From contig SHVR01000024.1 of assembly GCA_009694185.1 (NCBI GenBank), forward strand, positions 1-38,695: a stretch of DNA of 38,695 nucleotides, read 5' to 3'. The position numbers and the translations under genes are program-made. The notes beneath the pieces were generated by a model that was not told where the DNA came from, made no database searches, and saw only the letters and a list, made by a program, of their open reading frames with translations. This DNA is from Alphaproteobacteria bacterium (GTDB lineage Bacteria; Pseudomonadota; Alphaproteobacteria; SHVR01). This document shows positions 10,699-19,347 of the stretch, one piece after another (position 1 is the stretch's first letter; each line of letters opens with the position of its first letter).

Positions 10699-10812
10699 CG
10701 GCGCGACCGCGCCGCCGCGCGCCTTGACAAGGCGATCGGCGAACTTGGCGCGCGCCTCGGTTCTGGGATCATCGTGATCGTCGAAGAAATGCGGCTGCGC
10801 GTCCGAGAGCAT
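10684..10812 (-). CDS. Putative 42-aa protein downstream of the MFS gene
   Basis: Reading minus from ATG at 10812 gives MLSDAQPHFFDDHDDPRTEA and a further 22 residues to a TGA inside the acnA terminator hairpin. Third codon positions are almost all G or C, as in real genes here, and the composition (acidic first half, basic Ala-rich end) looks like protein rather than antisense. The same frame stays open upstream into the tail of the MFS gene (AVDNPGLLRLRW) without another ATG; a TTG two codons before the ATG is an alternative. A GAGATGG sequence directly precedes the ATG. I do not recognise the family. Confidence 0.45.
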   Translation of the reverse strand: MLSDAQPHFFDDHDDPRTEARAKFADRLVKARGGAVAPAKPR

Positions 10813-10837
10813 CCATCTCAAGCGTAGCAGTCCGGGG

Positions 10838-12070
10838 TTATCGACCGCGTACCGATCGCGCCGGCCGGTCGCCGGGCAGATCGGCCGGATTGAGCAGGAT
10901 CAGCGCCAAGGGTCCGACCAGGAGGACCAGCGCCAGATGGCCGAAGGCGAGGCCCCAGCCGAGCAGGCTTTCGCCACCCGCCAAATCCAGCACCACGCCG
11001 AACAACAGCGGTCCGAAGAAACCGCCGAGATAGCCGAGCGTCGTGTGGACGGCGAGCGTGGCGCCACGCTGGTCGGGCTTGGCGCTGCCGGTGGAGCCGG
11101 CGGTGAGCGACGCGGAATCGGCCCAAATCAACCCGGCATAGACGAAGGCGAGCAATGTGACGACCCAATAGGGCAGCGCCGCCGTGAAGCCGATCAGCGC
11201 CGCCATCACGATCGAGGCCGCCATCACCCAGAAGATGAGCCGGCGCCGGCCGAGGCGCCGGGCACATTCGTTGCCGACGACGCTGGCGCCGGTGCCGAAG
11301 AGGCCGATCAGGCTTGCGACCAGCGTCGGTGCGATCAGCAGGCTATCCCCGCCACGGGCCGCCACATAAGTCAGAAACGTCACCACCCAGCCGCGCAACG
11401 CCGACATCTCCCAGGTATGCACCATGTAGCCGAGGGAGTAGGCGAGCGCCGAGCGGTTGGCCAGAACGGGGCGGAAGTCGAGGAGGGCCGCATCGCCCGG
11501 CGCCCGCGGGCGCGGCGCGCGGGCCGGCAGCATGAGCGCCATGATCAGCAAGGCGAGCCCGGCGCCGAGCCCGCCCACGGCGAGGGCCGCCCGCCAGCCG
11601 AGCGCCGCCGCCACGATTCCCGCAACGGCGAAGGACAGCGCGCCGCTAATTCCGACCGCGGCGGCGTGGGCCGCTACCGCGCGCGATTGGCGCGGTCCCT
11701 CGACCCAATCGCTCAGCGCCTTGAGCCCCGGCATGTAGGTGCCGGCCCAGCCGACACCCATCAAGGTCCTGAAAAAGAGCGCCGACCAGAAGCCATCGGC
11801 AAGCCACCCATAGCCCAGCATGGCGAAGGTGGTGAGTGCCGTCGCGGCAAGGTAGATGCGCTTCGGGTCGATGCGGTCGGTGAGCGAGACCAGCACCGGC
11901 ACGCTCAGCGTGTAGCCCGCGTAATAGATGCCGGTCAGCCAGCCCGCCTCGGTATTGGAGAGCCGCCAGAGATCGATGAAAGTCGGCAGCAGCGCCGGCA
12001 CCGCGAAGGCGCCCAATTGTGCCACCGACTGGGCGGCGCACACCGCCCAGATCAAGCGGCCGACTGGCAT
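10838..12070 (-). CDS. Major facilitator superfamily transporter
   Basis: A 410-aa membrane protein with about twelve hydrophobic segments. It has an MFS motif A-like loop after helix 2 (SLTDRIDPKRIYLAAT) and a matching cytoplasmic loop after helix 8 (NECARRLGRRRLIFW). The start at 12070 is preceded by a strong GGGGGAGGGA ribosome site; the frame extends to 12223 but that part overlaps htpG antisense and is Arg/Ser rich. It begins 19 bp after htpG on the same strand, so it may be read through from the heat-shock promoter. Substrate cannot be told; the short loops and family resemblance suggest a drug or small organic anion exporter, which is a guess. Confidence 0.88.
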   Translation of the reverse strand: MPVGRLIWAVCAAQSVAQLGAFAVPALLPTFIDLWRLSNTEAGWLTGIYYAGYTLSVPVLVSLTDRIDPKRIYLAATALTTFAMLGYGWLADGFWSALFFRTLMGVGWAGTYMPGLKALSDWVEGPRQSRAVAAHAAAVGISGALSFAVAGIVAAALGWRAALAVGGLGAGLALLIMALMLPARAPRPRAPGDAALLDFRPVLANRSALAYSLGYMVHTWEMSALRGWVVTFLTYVAARGGDSLLIAPTLVASLIGLFGTGASVVGNECARRLGRRRLIFWVMAASIVMAALIGFTAALPYWVVTLLAFVYAGLIWADSASLTAGSTGSAKPDQRGATLAVHTTLGYLGGFFGPLLFGVVLDLAGGESLLGWGLAFGHLALVLLVGPLALILLNPADLPGDRPARSVRGR

Positions 12071-12089
12071 TCCCTCCCCCTTATTTATG

Positions 12090-13952
12090 TCAGCTCGCCG
12101 CAATCCCCTTCTGAAGCAAACCCGCCAGCCGGCGGGTGAAGGCCGCCGGATCGGGCAGCGGCTCGCCCTCGACGATACGCGCCTGGTCGAGCAGCACATG
12201 CGCCATGTCGACGACCGTATCATGGGCGCCCGCGTCGCCGAGGCGCGCGACCAGGCCCCTGATCAAGGCGTGGCGCGGATTGAGCTCCAGGATGCGCTTG
12301 CTGATCCGGTCGGTCTGGCGGTGCTGCTTCAAGAGACGCTCGAGATGCAGGTCCATGTCGCCGGCATCGGCCACCAGGCAGACCGGGCTGTCGGTCAGGC
12401 GGTTCGAGCCACGCACGTCCTTGACCCCGTCCTTGAGGGTGAGCTTGAACAAGGCGATGAGGCCGCCAAGGTCGACCGCCGGCTCGTCCCTCGCCGGGGC
12501 GCTCTCGACCGGTTCTATCGTCGCCAACTCGTCGGTGCCGCGGGTCACCGAGCGGAGCGGCTTTTCGCCATGGGAGCCGACCGCCGGTATCCAGAATTCG
12601 TCGACCGGATCGGCGAGCAACAGCACCTCGATGCCGCGCGCCTTGAAACCCTCGAGTTGCGGGCTTTGGGTCAAGGCCGCGCCCGCGTCGCCGGCGATGT
12701 AATAGATTGCCTCCTGGCCCGGCCGCATGCGGCCCATATAGTCGGCGAGCGTGACCCAGCCATCGGCGGCGGTCGACCGGAACCGCGCCAGCTTCAAAAG
12801 CGTCTCGCGCTGGCTCGGGTCCTCATAAAGGCCCTCTTTCAGGACGGCGCCGAAATTGCCCCAGAACGCGGCATAAGCCTCGGGCTCGGCTTCCGCCTTG
12901 CGTTCCAGCTCGCCCAGCACACGGCGCGTGATGGTCGCGCGGATCTGGGCCAGCACGGGATTGTTCTGCAACATTTCGCGGCTGATGTTGAGGGGCAGAT
13001 CCTGGGAATCGACCACCCCGCGCAGGAAGCGCAACCAGCCCGGCACCAGGTCCTTGGCGTCATCGGTGATGAAGACGCGCCGCACATAGAGCTTCACGCC
13101 GGGTCGGTGATCGGGATGAAAGAGGTCGAGCGGCTTCGCCGAGGGAACGAACAGAAGGCCCGTATATTCGACCTTGCCCTCGACCGAGTAGTGGAGGGTG
13201 AGCCACGGCGTATCGAAGGCGTGGGCGACGTGGCGATAGAATTCCTTGTACTGGCCCTCAGCGATCTCGCTCCTGGCGCGCGTCCACAAGGCGGAGGCAT
13301 CGTTGACGGTCTCGGCCTCGCCTTCGCCCGCGAGCTCGATCGGCACCGCGATATGGTCCGAATAGGTCTTGATGATGTGGCGGAGGCGATGCGGGTCGAG
13401 ATATTCGTCCTCGCCGGGCCGCAGATGCAGCACCACATCGGTGCCGATGGCCTCCTTGCCGGCTGCGGCGATGGAGAAGGCACCTTTGCCGTCCGACCGC
13501 CAGCGCCAGGCCGCCGTCTCGCCGGCCTTCAGGCTGAGGACGTCCACCTGGTCCGCCACCATGAAGGCCGAGTAGAAGCCGATCCCGAACTGGCCGATGA
13601 GCGCCATGTCCTTGCGCGCGTCGCCGCTCATCTGGTCGACGAAGGCGGCCGTACCCGACTTGGCGATGGTGCCGAGATGCTGCACCAGATCGTCCCGGTT
13701 CATGCCGATGCCATTGTCGCGGACCGTTAGCGCGCGGGCCGGCTTGTCGACCGCGACCGTGATCTTGAAGGCGCCCGCGTCAGGCGCCAAGTCCGGCTGG
13801 GTGAGCGCCAAGTAGCGCCGCCGGTCGCAGGCGTCGGAGGCGTTCGAGATCAACTCGCGCAGGAAAATTTGCTTCTCGGAATAGACCGAGTGGATCATGA
13901 GGTCGAGAAGCCGGCCGACCTCCGCCTGAAAGGCCTGGGTTTCTTCGGTCAT
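12090..13952 (-). CDS. htpG: Molecular chaperone HtpG (Hsp90)
   Basis: HtpG is the bacterial cytosolic Hsp90, an ATP-driven dimeric chaperone. The 620-aa product shows the N-terminal GHKL ATPase domain: E-helix FLRELISNASDACD, the DNGIGM motif, the lid/GQFGIGFYSAF glycine-rich motif, and the later middle-domain segment LPLNISREMLQNN with the catalytic-loop Arg. An Arg-rich DRRRYLAL replaces the common DKLRY. Start at 13952 (MTEETQAFQAE) matches the family; the frame runs up to 14114, but an upstream ATG at 14006 falls inside the -10 box of the RpoH-like promoter and cannot be the start if that promoter is used. Confidence 0.96.
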   Translation of the reverse strand: MTEETQAFQAEVGRLLDLMIHSVYSEKQIFLRELISNASDACDRRRYLALTQPDLAPDAGAFKITVAVDKPARALTVRDNGIGMNRDDLVQHLGTIAKSGTAAFVDQMSGDARKDMALIGQFGIGFYSAFMVADQVDVLSLKAGETAAWRWRSDGKGAFSIAAAGKEAIGTDVVLHLRPGEDEYLDPHRLRHIIKTYSDHIAVPIELAGEGEAETVNDASALWTRARSEIAEGQYKEFYRHVAHAFDTPWLTLHYSVEGKVEYTGLLFVPSAKPLDLFHPDHRPGVKLYVRRVFITDDAKDLVPGWLRFLRGVVDSQDLPLNISREMLQNNPVLAQIRATITRRVLGELERKAEAEPEAYAAFWGNFGAVLKEGLYEDPSQRETLLKLARFRSTAADGWVTLADYMGRMRPGQEAIYYIAGDAGAALTQSPQLEGFKARGIEVLLLADPVDEFWIPAVGSHGEKPLRSVTRGTDELATIEPVESAPARDEPAVDLGGLIALFKLTLKDGVKDVRGSNRLTDSPVCLVADAGDMDLHLERLLKQHRQTDRISKRILELNPRHALIRGLVARLGDAGAHDTVVDMAHVLLDQARIVEGEPLPDPAAFTRRLAGLLQKGIAAS

Positions 13953-14004
13953 GTCTTTGATGTTCCCCGTCGTCAAAGCGGCCGCGATGGACTTGGCTGT
14001 AGGC

Positions 14005-14034
14005 ATATGGGAGACTGTCGTTCGGCGGGTCAAG
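14005..14034 (-). promoter_or_regulatory. RpoH (sigma-32)-like promoter for htpG
   Basis: On the minus strand CTTGAC (14034-14029), a 17-nt spacer and CCCATAT (14011-14005) match the alphaproteobacterial sigma-32 pattern of CTTGAC and a C-rich -10. The expected transcript start is near 13998, about 45 nt before the htpG ATG at 13952. This agrees with htpG being a classical heat-shock gene. No equally good element was seen for the divergent plus-strand gene. Confidence 0.7.
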
Positions 14035-14101
14035 GTCTGGAAACGGACGCGTGACCGGACCCTGAACGCGGACGATGCCCGTAGCAGGGGGGACCGCGAC
14101 C

Positions 14102-14677
14102 ATGCAACTGCCACTGCAAGTTACCTTCCGCGACATCGATCCCTCGGAGGCCGTCGAGGCACGCATTCGCGAGCGCGCCGAGCGCCTCGACCGTTTTCAC
14201 GAACGTATCATGGGCTGCCGCGTGCGAGTCGCCGCACCCCGCCGTCAGGGGCGCAAGGGGCACATCTACCAAATCCGTATCGAACTCACGGTTCCCGGCG
14301 ATACACTGATCATCAACCGTGCCCATCCGGTGAGCCAGTCCCATGAGGACGTCTATGTCGCCATTCGCGATGCCTTCGACGCGGCGGAGCGGCAACTCGA
14401 TGCCCAATCCAAACGCCAGCAGGGTGAAATCAAGACCCACGCCACACCACCGCACGGGCGCGTCAGCCGGCTGTTCCGCGACCAGAACTATGGCTTCATC
14501 ACCGATTCGGAGGGCACGGAAATCTATTTCCACGCCAACAGCGTCACCAATGATGGTTTCCCCCGGCTCGAATTCGGCAGCGAAGTCCGATATACCGCCG
14601 CCGAGCGGGAGAGCGAAAAAGGCCCACAGGCCAGCACCGTGCATGTGCTCGCCAAGAACCATCACATCGTGGGCTAG
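14102..14677 (+). CDS. Ribosome hibernation factor (HPF/RaiA) fused to a cold-shock domain
   Basis: A 191-aa two-domain protein. Residues 1-105 are an S30AE/HPF-RaiA fold (LQVTFRDIDPSEAVEARIRE at the start, helix DVYVAIRDAFDAAERQLD at its end), the domain that binds the 30S decoding region and silences ribosomes. Residues 119-186 are a cold-shock OB-fold (GRVSRLFRDQNYGFI as RNP1-like, EIYFHANSV as RNP2-like). It lacks the C-terminal dimerisation domain of long HPF; the cold-shock domain takes its place. Start at 14102 follows a GGGGGGA ribosome site. It faces htpG across a 149-bp shared control region and precedes pcm by 25 bp. Confidence 0.88.
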   Translation: MQLPLQVTFRDIDPSEAVEARIRERAERLDRFHERIMGCRVRVAAPRRQGRKGHIYQIRIELTVPGDTLIINRAHPVSQSHEDVYVAIRDAFDAAERQLDAQSKRQQGEIKTHATPPHGRVSRLFRDQNYGFITDSEGTEIYFHANSVTNDGFPRLEFGSEVRYTAAERESEKGPQASTVHVLAKNHHIVG

Positions 14678-14702
14678 TCGCGGCAATCCGAGGGTCAAGG
14701 CC

Positions 14703-15380
14703 ATGGCCGACGCCCCCCACGCGGTCGCGCGCCGGGCGCTCATGGCCGAGATCGCCGCCGAAGTCCGGGCGACGGCCGGCTGGACGGGTCGCCAAACCCT
14801 GAAGCCGGCCGTCACGGCCGCCCTCATGCGGGTGCCGCGCCATGCCTTCGTGCCGGGGAAGTTCCGGACGACCGCCTATGAGAATCATCCCCTGCCGATC
14901 GGCCATGGGCAGACCATATCGCAACCCTATATCGTCGCCATCATGACGGAGTTGCTGGACCTGGCGCCGACCCGCCGCGTGCTCGAGATCGGTACGGGCT
15001 CCGGCTATCAGGCGGCCGTGCTGGCGGAGCTGGCGGGCGAGGTCTACACGATCGAGTCGATTCCCGCCCTCGCCGACATGGCGCGCCGGCACCTCGTGGC
15101 GCTCGGCTATGCCAATATCCATGTGCTGGTGGGCGATGGCTCGTTTGGCTGGGCCGCCCGGGCGCCCTATGATCGCATCATCGTGACGGCCGCCGCCCCG
15201 CATATCCCGACCGCCCTCATCGACCAGCTCGTCCTGGAGGGCCGCATGGTGCTTCCCCTCGGGCCCGAAGGTGGCGAGCAATATCTCACCCTGGTTACCA
15301 AGAGCGTCCGCGGCCGCGTGGCCGAACAACGCCTATTGCCGGTTGCCTTCGTTCCCCTGCTCGGCTCGGTCCGGCATTGA
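14703..15380 (+). CDS. pcm: Protein-L-isoaspartate O-methyltransferase
   Basis: Pcm uses S-adenosylmethionine to methylate isoaspartyl residues in aged proteins, starting their repair. The 225-aa product has the family N-terminal segment with RHAFVP and the GHGQTISQPYIVA substrate/active-site motif, then the AdoMet motif I LEIGTGSGYQAAVLA, motif post-I YTIES and the later APYDRIIVTAAA. The ATG at 14703 has CGAGGG 8 nt upstream. The stop overlaps the TTG start of the helicase gene (TTGA). Location beside a ribosome-protection factor and a chaperone fits a protein-maintenance role, though the grouping is inference. Confidence 0.94.
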   Translation: MADAPHAVARRALMAEIAAEVRATAGWTGRQTLKPAVTAALMRVPRHAFVPGKFRTTAYENHPLPIGHGQTISQPYIVAIMTELLDLAPTRRVLEIGTGSGYQAAVLAELAGEVYTIESIPALADMARRHLVALGYANIHVLVGDGSFGWAARAPYDRIIVTAAAPHIPTALIDQLVLEGRMVLPLGPEGGEQYLTLVTKSVRGRVAEQRLLPVAFVPLLGSVRH

Positions 15381-17887
15381 ACGCGCCACTGCCGCAGCAC
15401 CCCAAGCTGGCCCGCCCGGGAACGCGACTCACCGCCGTTCTCGGCCCCACCAACACGGGCAAGACCTATCTGGCGGTCGAGCGCATGCTCGGCCACCAGT
15501 CGGGCATGATCGGCTTTCCGCTGCGCCTCCTGGCGCGCGAGAATTACGACCGTATTGTCGCCGTGAAGGGGGCCAGGGCCGTGGCGCTGGTCACGGGCGA
15601 AGAGAAGATCCTGCCCCCGGAGGCGCGCTATTTCGTCTGCACGGTCGAATCGATGCCGCTCGACCGGCGGGTGGGCTTCCTTGCCATCGACGAGGTGCAG
15701 ATGGCCGCCGACCCGGCGCGCGGCCACATCTTCACCGACCGTCTCCTCCACGCCCGGGGCCTCGACGAGACCATGCTGCTCGGGGCCGAGACCGCCCGGC
15801 CGCTGATCCGGGCACTGGTGCCCGGCATCGACTTCATCAATCGGCCGCGCTTTTCCACCCTCGCCTATACGGGTCCGCGCAAAATCACGCGGCTGCCGCC
15901 CCGAAGCGCCATTGTCGCGTTCTCCGCGGCCGAGGTCTATCGCCTGGCCGAACTCATTCGCCGCCAGCGCGGTGGCACGGGCGTCGTGCTCGGCGCCTTG
16001 AGCCCGCGCGCCCGCAACGCCCAGGTCGGCATGTATCAGGCGGGTGAGGTCGATTATCTGGTGGCGACCGACGCCATCGGCATGGGCCTCAATATGGACG
16101 TGAAGCATGTTGCCTTCGCGGGCCTCAGAAAGTTTGACGGTCGCCAGCCGCGCGCCCTTGGCGCCGCCGAGATCGCCCAGATCGCCGGCCGTGCCGGCCG
16201 GCACATGAGCGACGGCACCTTCGGGTCCACCGAGGAGGTGGGTGCCATCGATCCCGAATTGGTGGAGCGAGTCGAAGGCCATCGCTTCGACGCGCTCAAG
16301 TCCTTCTATTGGCGCAACGTCGATCTGGACTTCCAACGCATCGACACCCTGCTGGCCAGCCTGGAGCGCCGCTCGCCCCATCCCTGCCTCATTCGGGTCC
16401 GCGAAGGCGAAGACCATGTGGCGCTTGGCGTCTTGGCTCGCGATCGGGCGATCGCCGACCTCGCCAACCGGCCGGACCGGGTCCGCCTCCTCTGGGACGT
16501 CTGTCAGATCCCGGATTTTCACCAGACCCTGACCGACAGCCATACCCGCCTGCTCGGCCGCATCTTCGCTTTTCTGGTCGAACCCGGCGGACGGCTGCCG
16601 GCCGACTGGATGGCGCGCCAGCTCGACCGGCTCGACCGGACCGACGGCGATCTCGATGCCTTGATGGCGCGGATCGCCAACATCCGCACCTGGACCTATG
16701 TCGCGCACCGCCCCGATTGGGTTGGCGATCCGGTGCACTGGCAGGAGCGCGGCCGGGCGCTCGAGGACAAACTGTCCGACGCCCTGCACGAACGCTTGAC
16801 CCAACGCTTCGTCGACCGGCGCGCGGCCGTGCTCGTTCGCCGCCTCGCAGGCGGCGGCGAGCTGCTCGGCGCCGTGACCAAGAGCGGCGAGGTGCTTGTA
16901 GAGGGCGAATATGTCGGGCTGCTCGCGGGCTTTCGATTCACGCCCGACCGGGTCGAACATGGCGACGACACGCGCTCGCTCATGCACGCCGCGCAACGGG
17001 TGCTGCGGAGTGAAATCGATTATCGCCTGAGCCGGCTCGAACGGGCGGACGATGCAGCCTTCACGCTCGCCGACGACGGGCGGCTGCTTTGGGATGATGC
17101 GCCGGTCGCATTCCTGGCGCCGGGTGCCGCCATCCTGACGCCCAGGGTTGAGGCATTCGGCAGTGACCTCCTCGACAATGAGGACCGGCAACGCATCCGG
17201 CGGCGGCTGGAAAACTGGCTTGAAGCCCATCTGGCGAGCCATCTCGGTTCCCTCCACGGCCTCGCCAAGGCCGACATAAGAGGCCCGGCACGCGGCATCG
17301 CCTACCAACTCGCCGAGGCTTTGGGCCTGGTGCCGCGCCGGCAAGTGCGCCCGCAAGTGGCGGCGCTCGGTGACGCCGATCGCCAGGCGCTCGGACACCT
17401 TGGCATCCGCATCGGTACCGAGTCGCTCTACATGCCGGTGCTGTTCCGGGGGCGAACCGCCCGCCTGACCCTGATCCTGTGGCGGATCGGCGCGACGGCC
17501 GCGACGGGACAGCCCGTCCGGCCGCCGCGGGGCCTGCTCTCCTTCGCGGCCGAGCCCGGCGTGCCGGACAGCTTTTACGCGGCACTCGGTTATCGTACCC
17601 TTGCCGGCCGCGCCGTCAGGGCCGACCGGCTGGAGCATCTCGCGGCGGAACTCCGCCGTCGCAACCGGCTTGGTCCCTTCGCGCTCGACGGCCCCCTCGC
17701 GGCCCTGGTTGGTTGCCCTCGGGGCGAGCTCTCGGCCATGGTGCTGGCACTCGGCTATCGGGCGGCGGAAGGCGAGAGCCTGTTCATCCAGGTGGCCAAG
17801 CGGCGGCGCCCAAACGCGCCGCGGCCGGCGCTCTCGGAACCGGACTCGCCATTCGCCAAGCTCCGCGCACGGCCCGGCATGCCATGA
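15377..17887 (+). CDS. SUV3-like ATP-dependent RNA helicase
   Basis: An 836-aa superfamily 2 helicase resembling mitochondrial SUV3 and the alphaproteobacterial proteins related to it. Residues 17-30 hold Walker A (VLGPTNTGKTYL), then LLARENYDR (Ia), the Walker B DEVQ box (LAIDEVQMAADP), a middle ATDAIGMGLNMDVKHVAF segment (motif V) and QIAGRAGRH (motif VI), followed by SUV3-type C-terminal helical regions. Beyond about residue 400 the long C-terminal part has no motif I can name. The start is a TTG overlapping the pcm stop; no in-frame ATG precedes the conserved region. The S4-domain gene follows with an ATGA overlap, so the two are probably made together and act on RNA. Confidence 0.9.
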   Translation: MNAPLPQHPKLARPGTRLTAVLGPTNTGKTYLAVERMLGHQSGMIGFPLRLLARENYDRIVAVKGARAVALVTGEEKILPPEARYFVCTVESMPLDRRVGFLAIDEVQMAADPARGHIFTDRLLHARGLDETMLLGAETARPLIRALVPGIDFINRPRFSTLAYTGPRKITRLPPRSAIVAFSAAEVYRLAELIRRQRGGTGVVLGALSPRARNAQVGMYQAGEVDYLVATDAIGMGLNMDVKHVAFAGLRKFDGRQPRALGAAEIAQIAGRAGRHMSDGTFGSTEEVGAIDPELVERVEGHRFDALKSFYWRNVDLDFQRIDTLLASLERRSPHPCLIRVREGEDHVALGVLARDRAIADLANRPDRVRLLWDVCQIPDFHQTLTDSHTRLLGRIFAFLVEPGGRLPADWMARQLDRLDRTDGDLDALMARIANIRTWTYVAHRPDWVGDPVHWQERGRALEDKLSDALHERLTQRFVDRRAAVLVRRLAGGGELLGAVTKSGEVLVEGEYVGLLAGFRFTPDRVEHGDDTRSLMHAAQRVLRSEIDYRLSRLERADDAAFTLADDGRLLWDDAPVAFLAPGAAILTPRVEAFGSDLLDNEDRQRIRRRLENWLEAHLASHLGSLHGLAKADIRGPARGIAYQLAEALGLVPRRQVRPQVAALGDADRQALGHLGIRIGTESLYMPVLFRGRTARLTLILWRIGATAATGQPVRPPRGLLSFAAEPGVPDSFYAALGYRTLAGRAVRADRLEHLAAELRRRNRLGPFALDGPLAALVGCPRGELSAMVLALGYRAAEGESLFIQVAKRRRPNAPRPALSEPDSPFAKLRARPGMP

Positions 17888-18177
17888 ACGAGCCGACCCA
17901 GCGCCTCGACAAATGGCTCTGGTGCGCGCGGTTCTTCAAGACCCGCCCGCTCGCCACCAGTCTGTGCGGCGCCGGGCGCATCCGGGTCAATCGCATACCG
18001 GTCGCCAAGGCCCATTATGCCGTCCGGATCGGCGACGTGCTAACCTTCCCCCAGGGCCGGGACATTCGCGTGATCCGTATCCTCGCGTTCGCCGAGCGGC
18101 GCGGACAGGCGAGCGAGGGCCGCTTGCTCTACGCCGACCTGGCCGAAGCGGGAGTGACGGCGGCGAGGGAAGCTTAA
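17884..18177 (+). CDS. S4-domain RNA-binding protein (HslR-like)
   Basis: A 97-aa protein with an N-terminal S4 RNA-binding fold (RLDKWLWCARFFKTRPLAT, then GRIRVNRIPVAKAHYAVRIGD), the typical family lead. HslR of E. coli rescues stalled 50S subunits carrying peptidyl-tRNA and is heat inducible; this protein is shorter and its C-terminal tail is not basic. Its ATG overlaps the helicase stop by 4 nt. Exact target unknown; a ribosome or structured RNA is expected. Confidence 0.9.
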   Translation: MNEPTQRLDKWLWCARFFKTRPLATSLCGAGRIRVNRIPVAKAHYAVRIGDVLTFPQGRDIRVIRILAFAERRGQASEGRLLYADLAEAGVTAAREA

Positions 18178-18202
18178 GAGCTGACAGGAGAAGCGAACCG
18201 CA

Positions 18203-19294
18203 ATGGCCCTGACCGACTGCCTCGCCGTCCAGATCGCCCGTCTCTTCGAGCCCGAGACGGCGCACCGCCTGGCGCTCGGTGCCATCGAGCGGGGCTTCTT
18301 CGGCGCGCCGCCGCAATCCGACGATCCGGCGCTGGCGACGCGGGTCTTCGGCCTCGAATTCGCGAACCCGATCGGCATCGCCGCCGGCTTCGACAAGAAT
18401 GCCGAGGCGGTGGACGGCTCCCTTGGCCTCGGCGGCGGCTTCGTCGAAGTGGGTGGCGTCACGCCCATGCCCCAGGCCGGCAATCCCCGCCCGCGCCTGT
18501 TTCGCCTGCGTGCCGACCAGGCGGTCATCAACCGCATGGGTTTCAACAATGCGGGCGTCGCGATGGTCCGCGAACGCCTGCGGCGGTTCCGCGGAGACGG
18601 GCGCTGGCGAACCGGCATCGTTGCCGCCAACCTAGCCAAGAACCGCGACAGCAGGGACGCCGCCGCCGACTACGCCGAAGGCGCGGCAGCCCTGGCGCCG
18701 CTGGTCGATTTGCTGGTGGTCAATGTGTCCTCGCCGAACACGCCCGGGTTGCGCGATCTGCAGGGCCCGGACGCCCTGATCGCCATTTTGGCGCGCGTCG
18801 ACGCCGCCATCACCCAATCCAACACGAGCCAACGCCCGGCCCTCCTGGTCAAGGTGGCGCCCGACCTGACGCCGGCCGACATCGCCGACATCGCCCAAGT
18901 CGTCATGACCACCGAAAGCACGGGCCGGCGCATCGTCGCCGGGCTCGTCATCGCCAACACGACGCTTGAGCGGCCCACCAGCCTCACCAGCCCAGAGCGA
19001 AACGAGGCGGGCGGCCTCAGCGGCCGGCCGCTGTTCGAGCTCTCGACGCGCGTGCTAGGCGATTTTTACCGGGCGACCGGCGGCCGGCTGCCGCTGGTTG
19101 GTGTCGGCGGCGTTGCAAGCGGCGCCGACGCCTATACCAAGATCCGTGCCGGGGCGTCCCTGGTCCAACTCTACACAGCCTTGGTCTACCAGGGGCCGGG
19201 CCTGCTCCGGACCATCAAGCGCGAACTCGCGGCGCTGCTGCGCCGCGACGGGTTCGAAGCGGTGAGCAACGCCGTGGGGGCCAACCATGGCTGA
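18203..19294 (+). CDS. pyrD: Dihydroorotate dehydrogenase (quinone), class 2
   Basis: PyrD oxidises dihydroorotate to orotate with FMN and passes electrons to membrane quinones, the fourth step of pyrimidine synthesis. The 363-aa product has the class 2 N-terminal amphipathic extension (about 1-45), the FMN/substrate segments NPIGIAAGFDKNAEA and NRMGFNN, and a catalytic-loop serine in NVSSPNTPGLRDLQ. The FMN phosphate site is GVGGVASGADAYTKI. The usual GFGFVEVGTVTP reads GGGFVEVGGVTP here, a small variation. An AGGAG sequence lies 12 nt before the ATG. It is the last gene of the plus-strand block. Confidence 0.96.
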   Translation: MALTDCLAVQIARLFEPETAHRLALGAIERGFFGAPPQSDDPALATRVFGLEFANPIGIAAGFDKNAEAVDGSLGLGGGFVEVGGVTPMPQAGNPRPRLFRLRADQAVINRMGFNNAGVAMVRERLRRFRGDGRWRTGIVAANLAKNRDSRDAAADYAEGAAALAPLVDLLVVNVSSPNTPGLRDLQGPDALIAILARVDAAITQSNTSQRPALLVKVAPDLTPADIADIAQVVMTTESTGRRIVAGLVIANTTLERPTSLTSPERNEAGGLSGRPLFELSTRVLGDFYRATGGRLPLVGVGGVASGADAYTKIRAGASLVQLYTALVYQGPGLLRTIKRELAALLRRDGFEAVSNAVGANHG

Positions 19295-19347
19295 CGGCCA
19301 GGCCGGCAATTAACCTGCCTTCAACCATCCCGCGCCATGCTGGCCCT

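Noticed and set aside
15167..17638. 823-aa minus-strand frame opposite the SUV3-like helicase
   Set aside because: No recognisable domain and shadow-type composition; the plus strand has complete helicase motifs.
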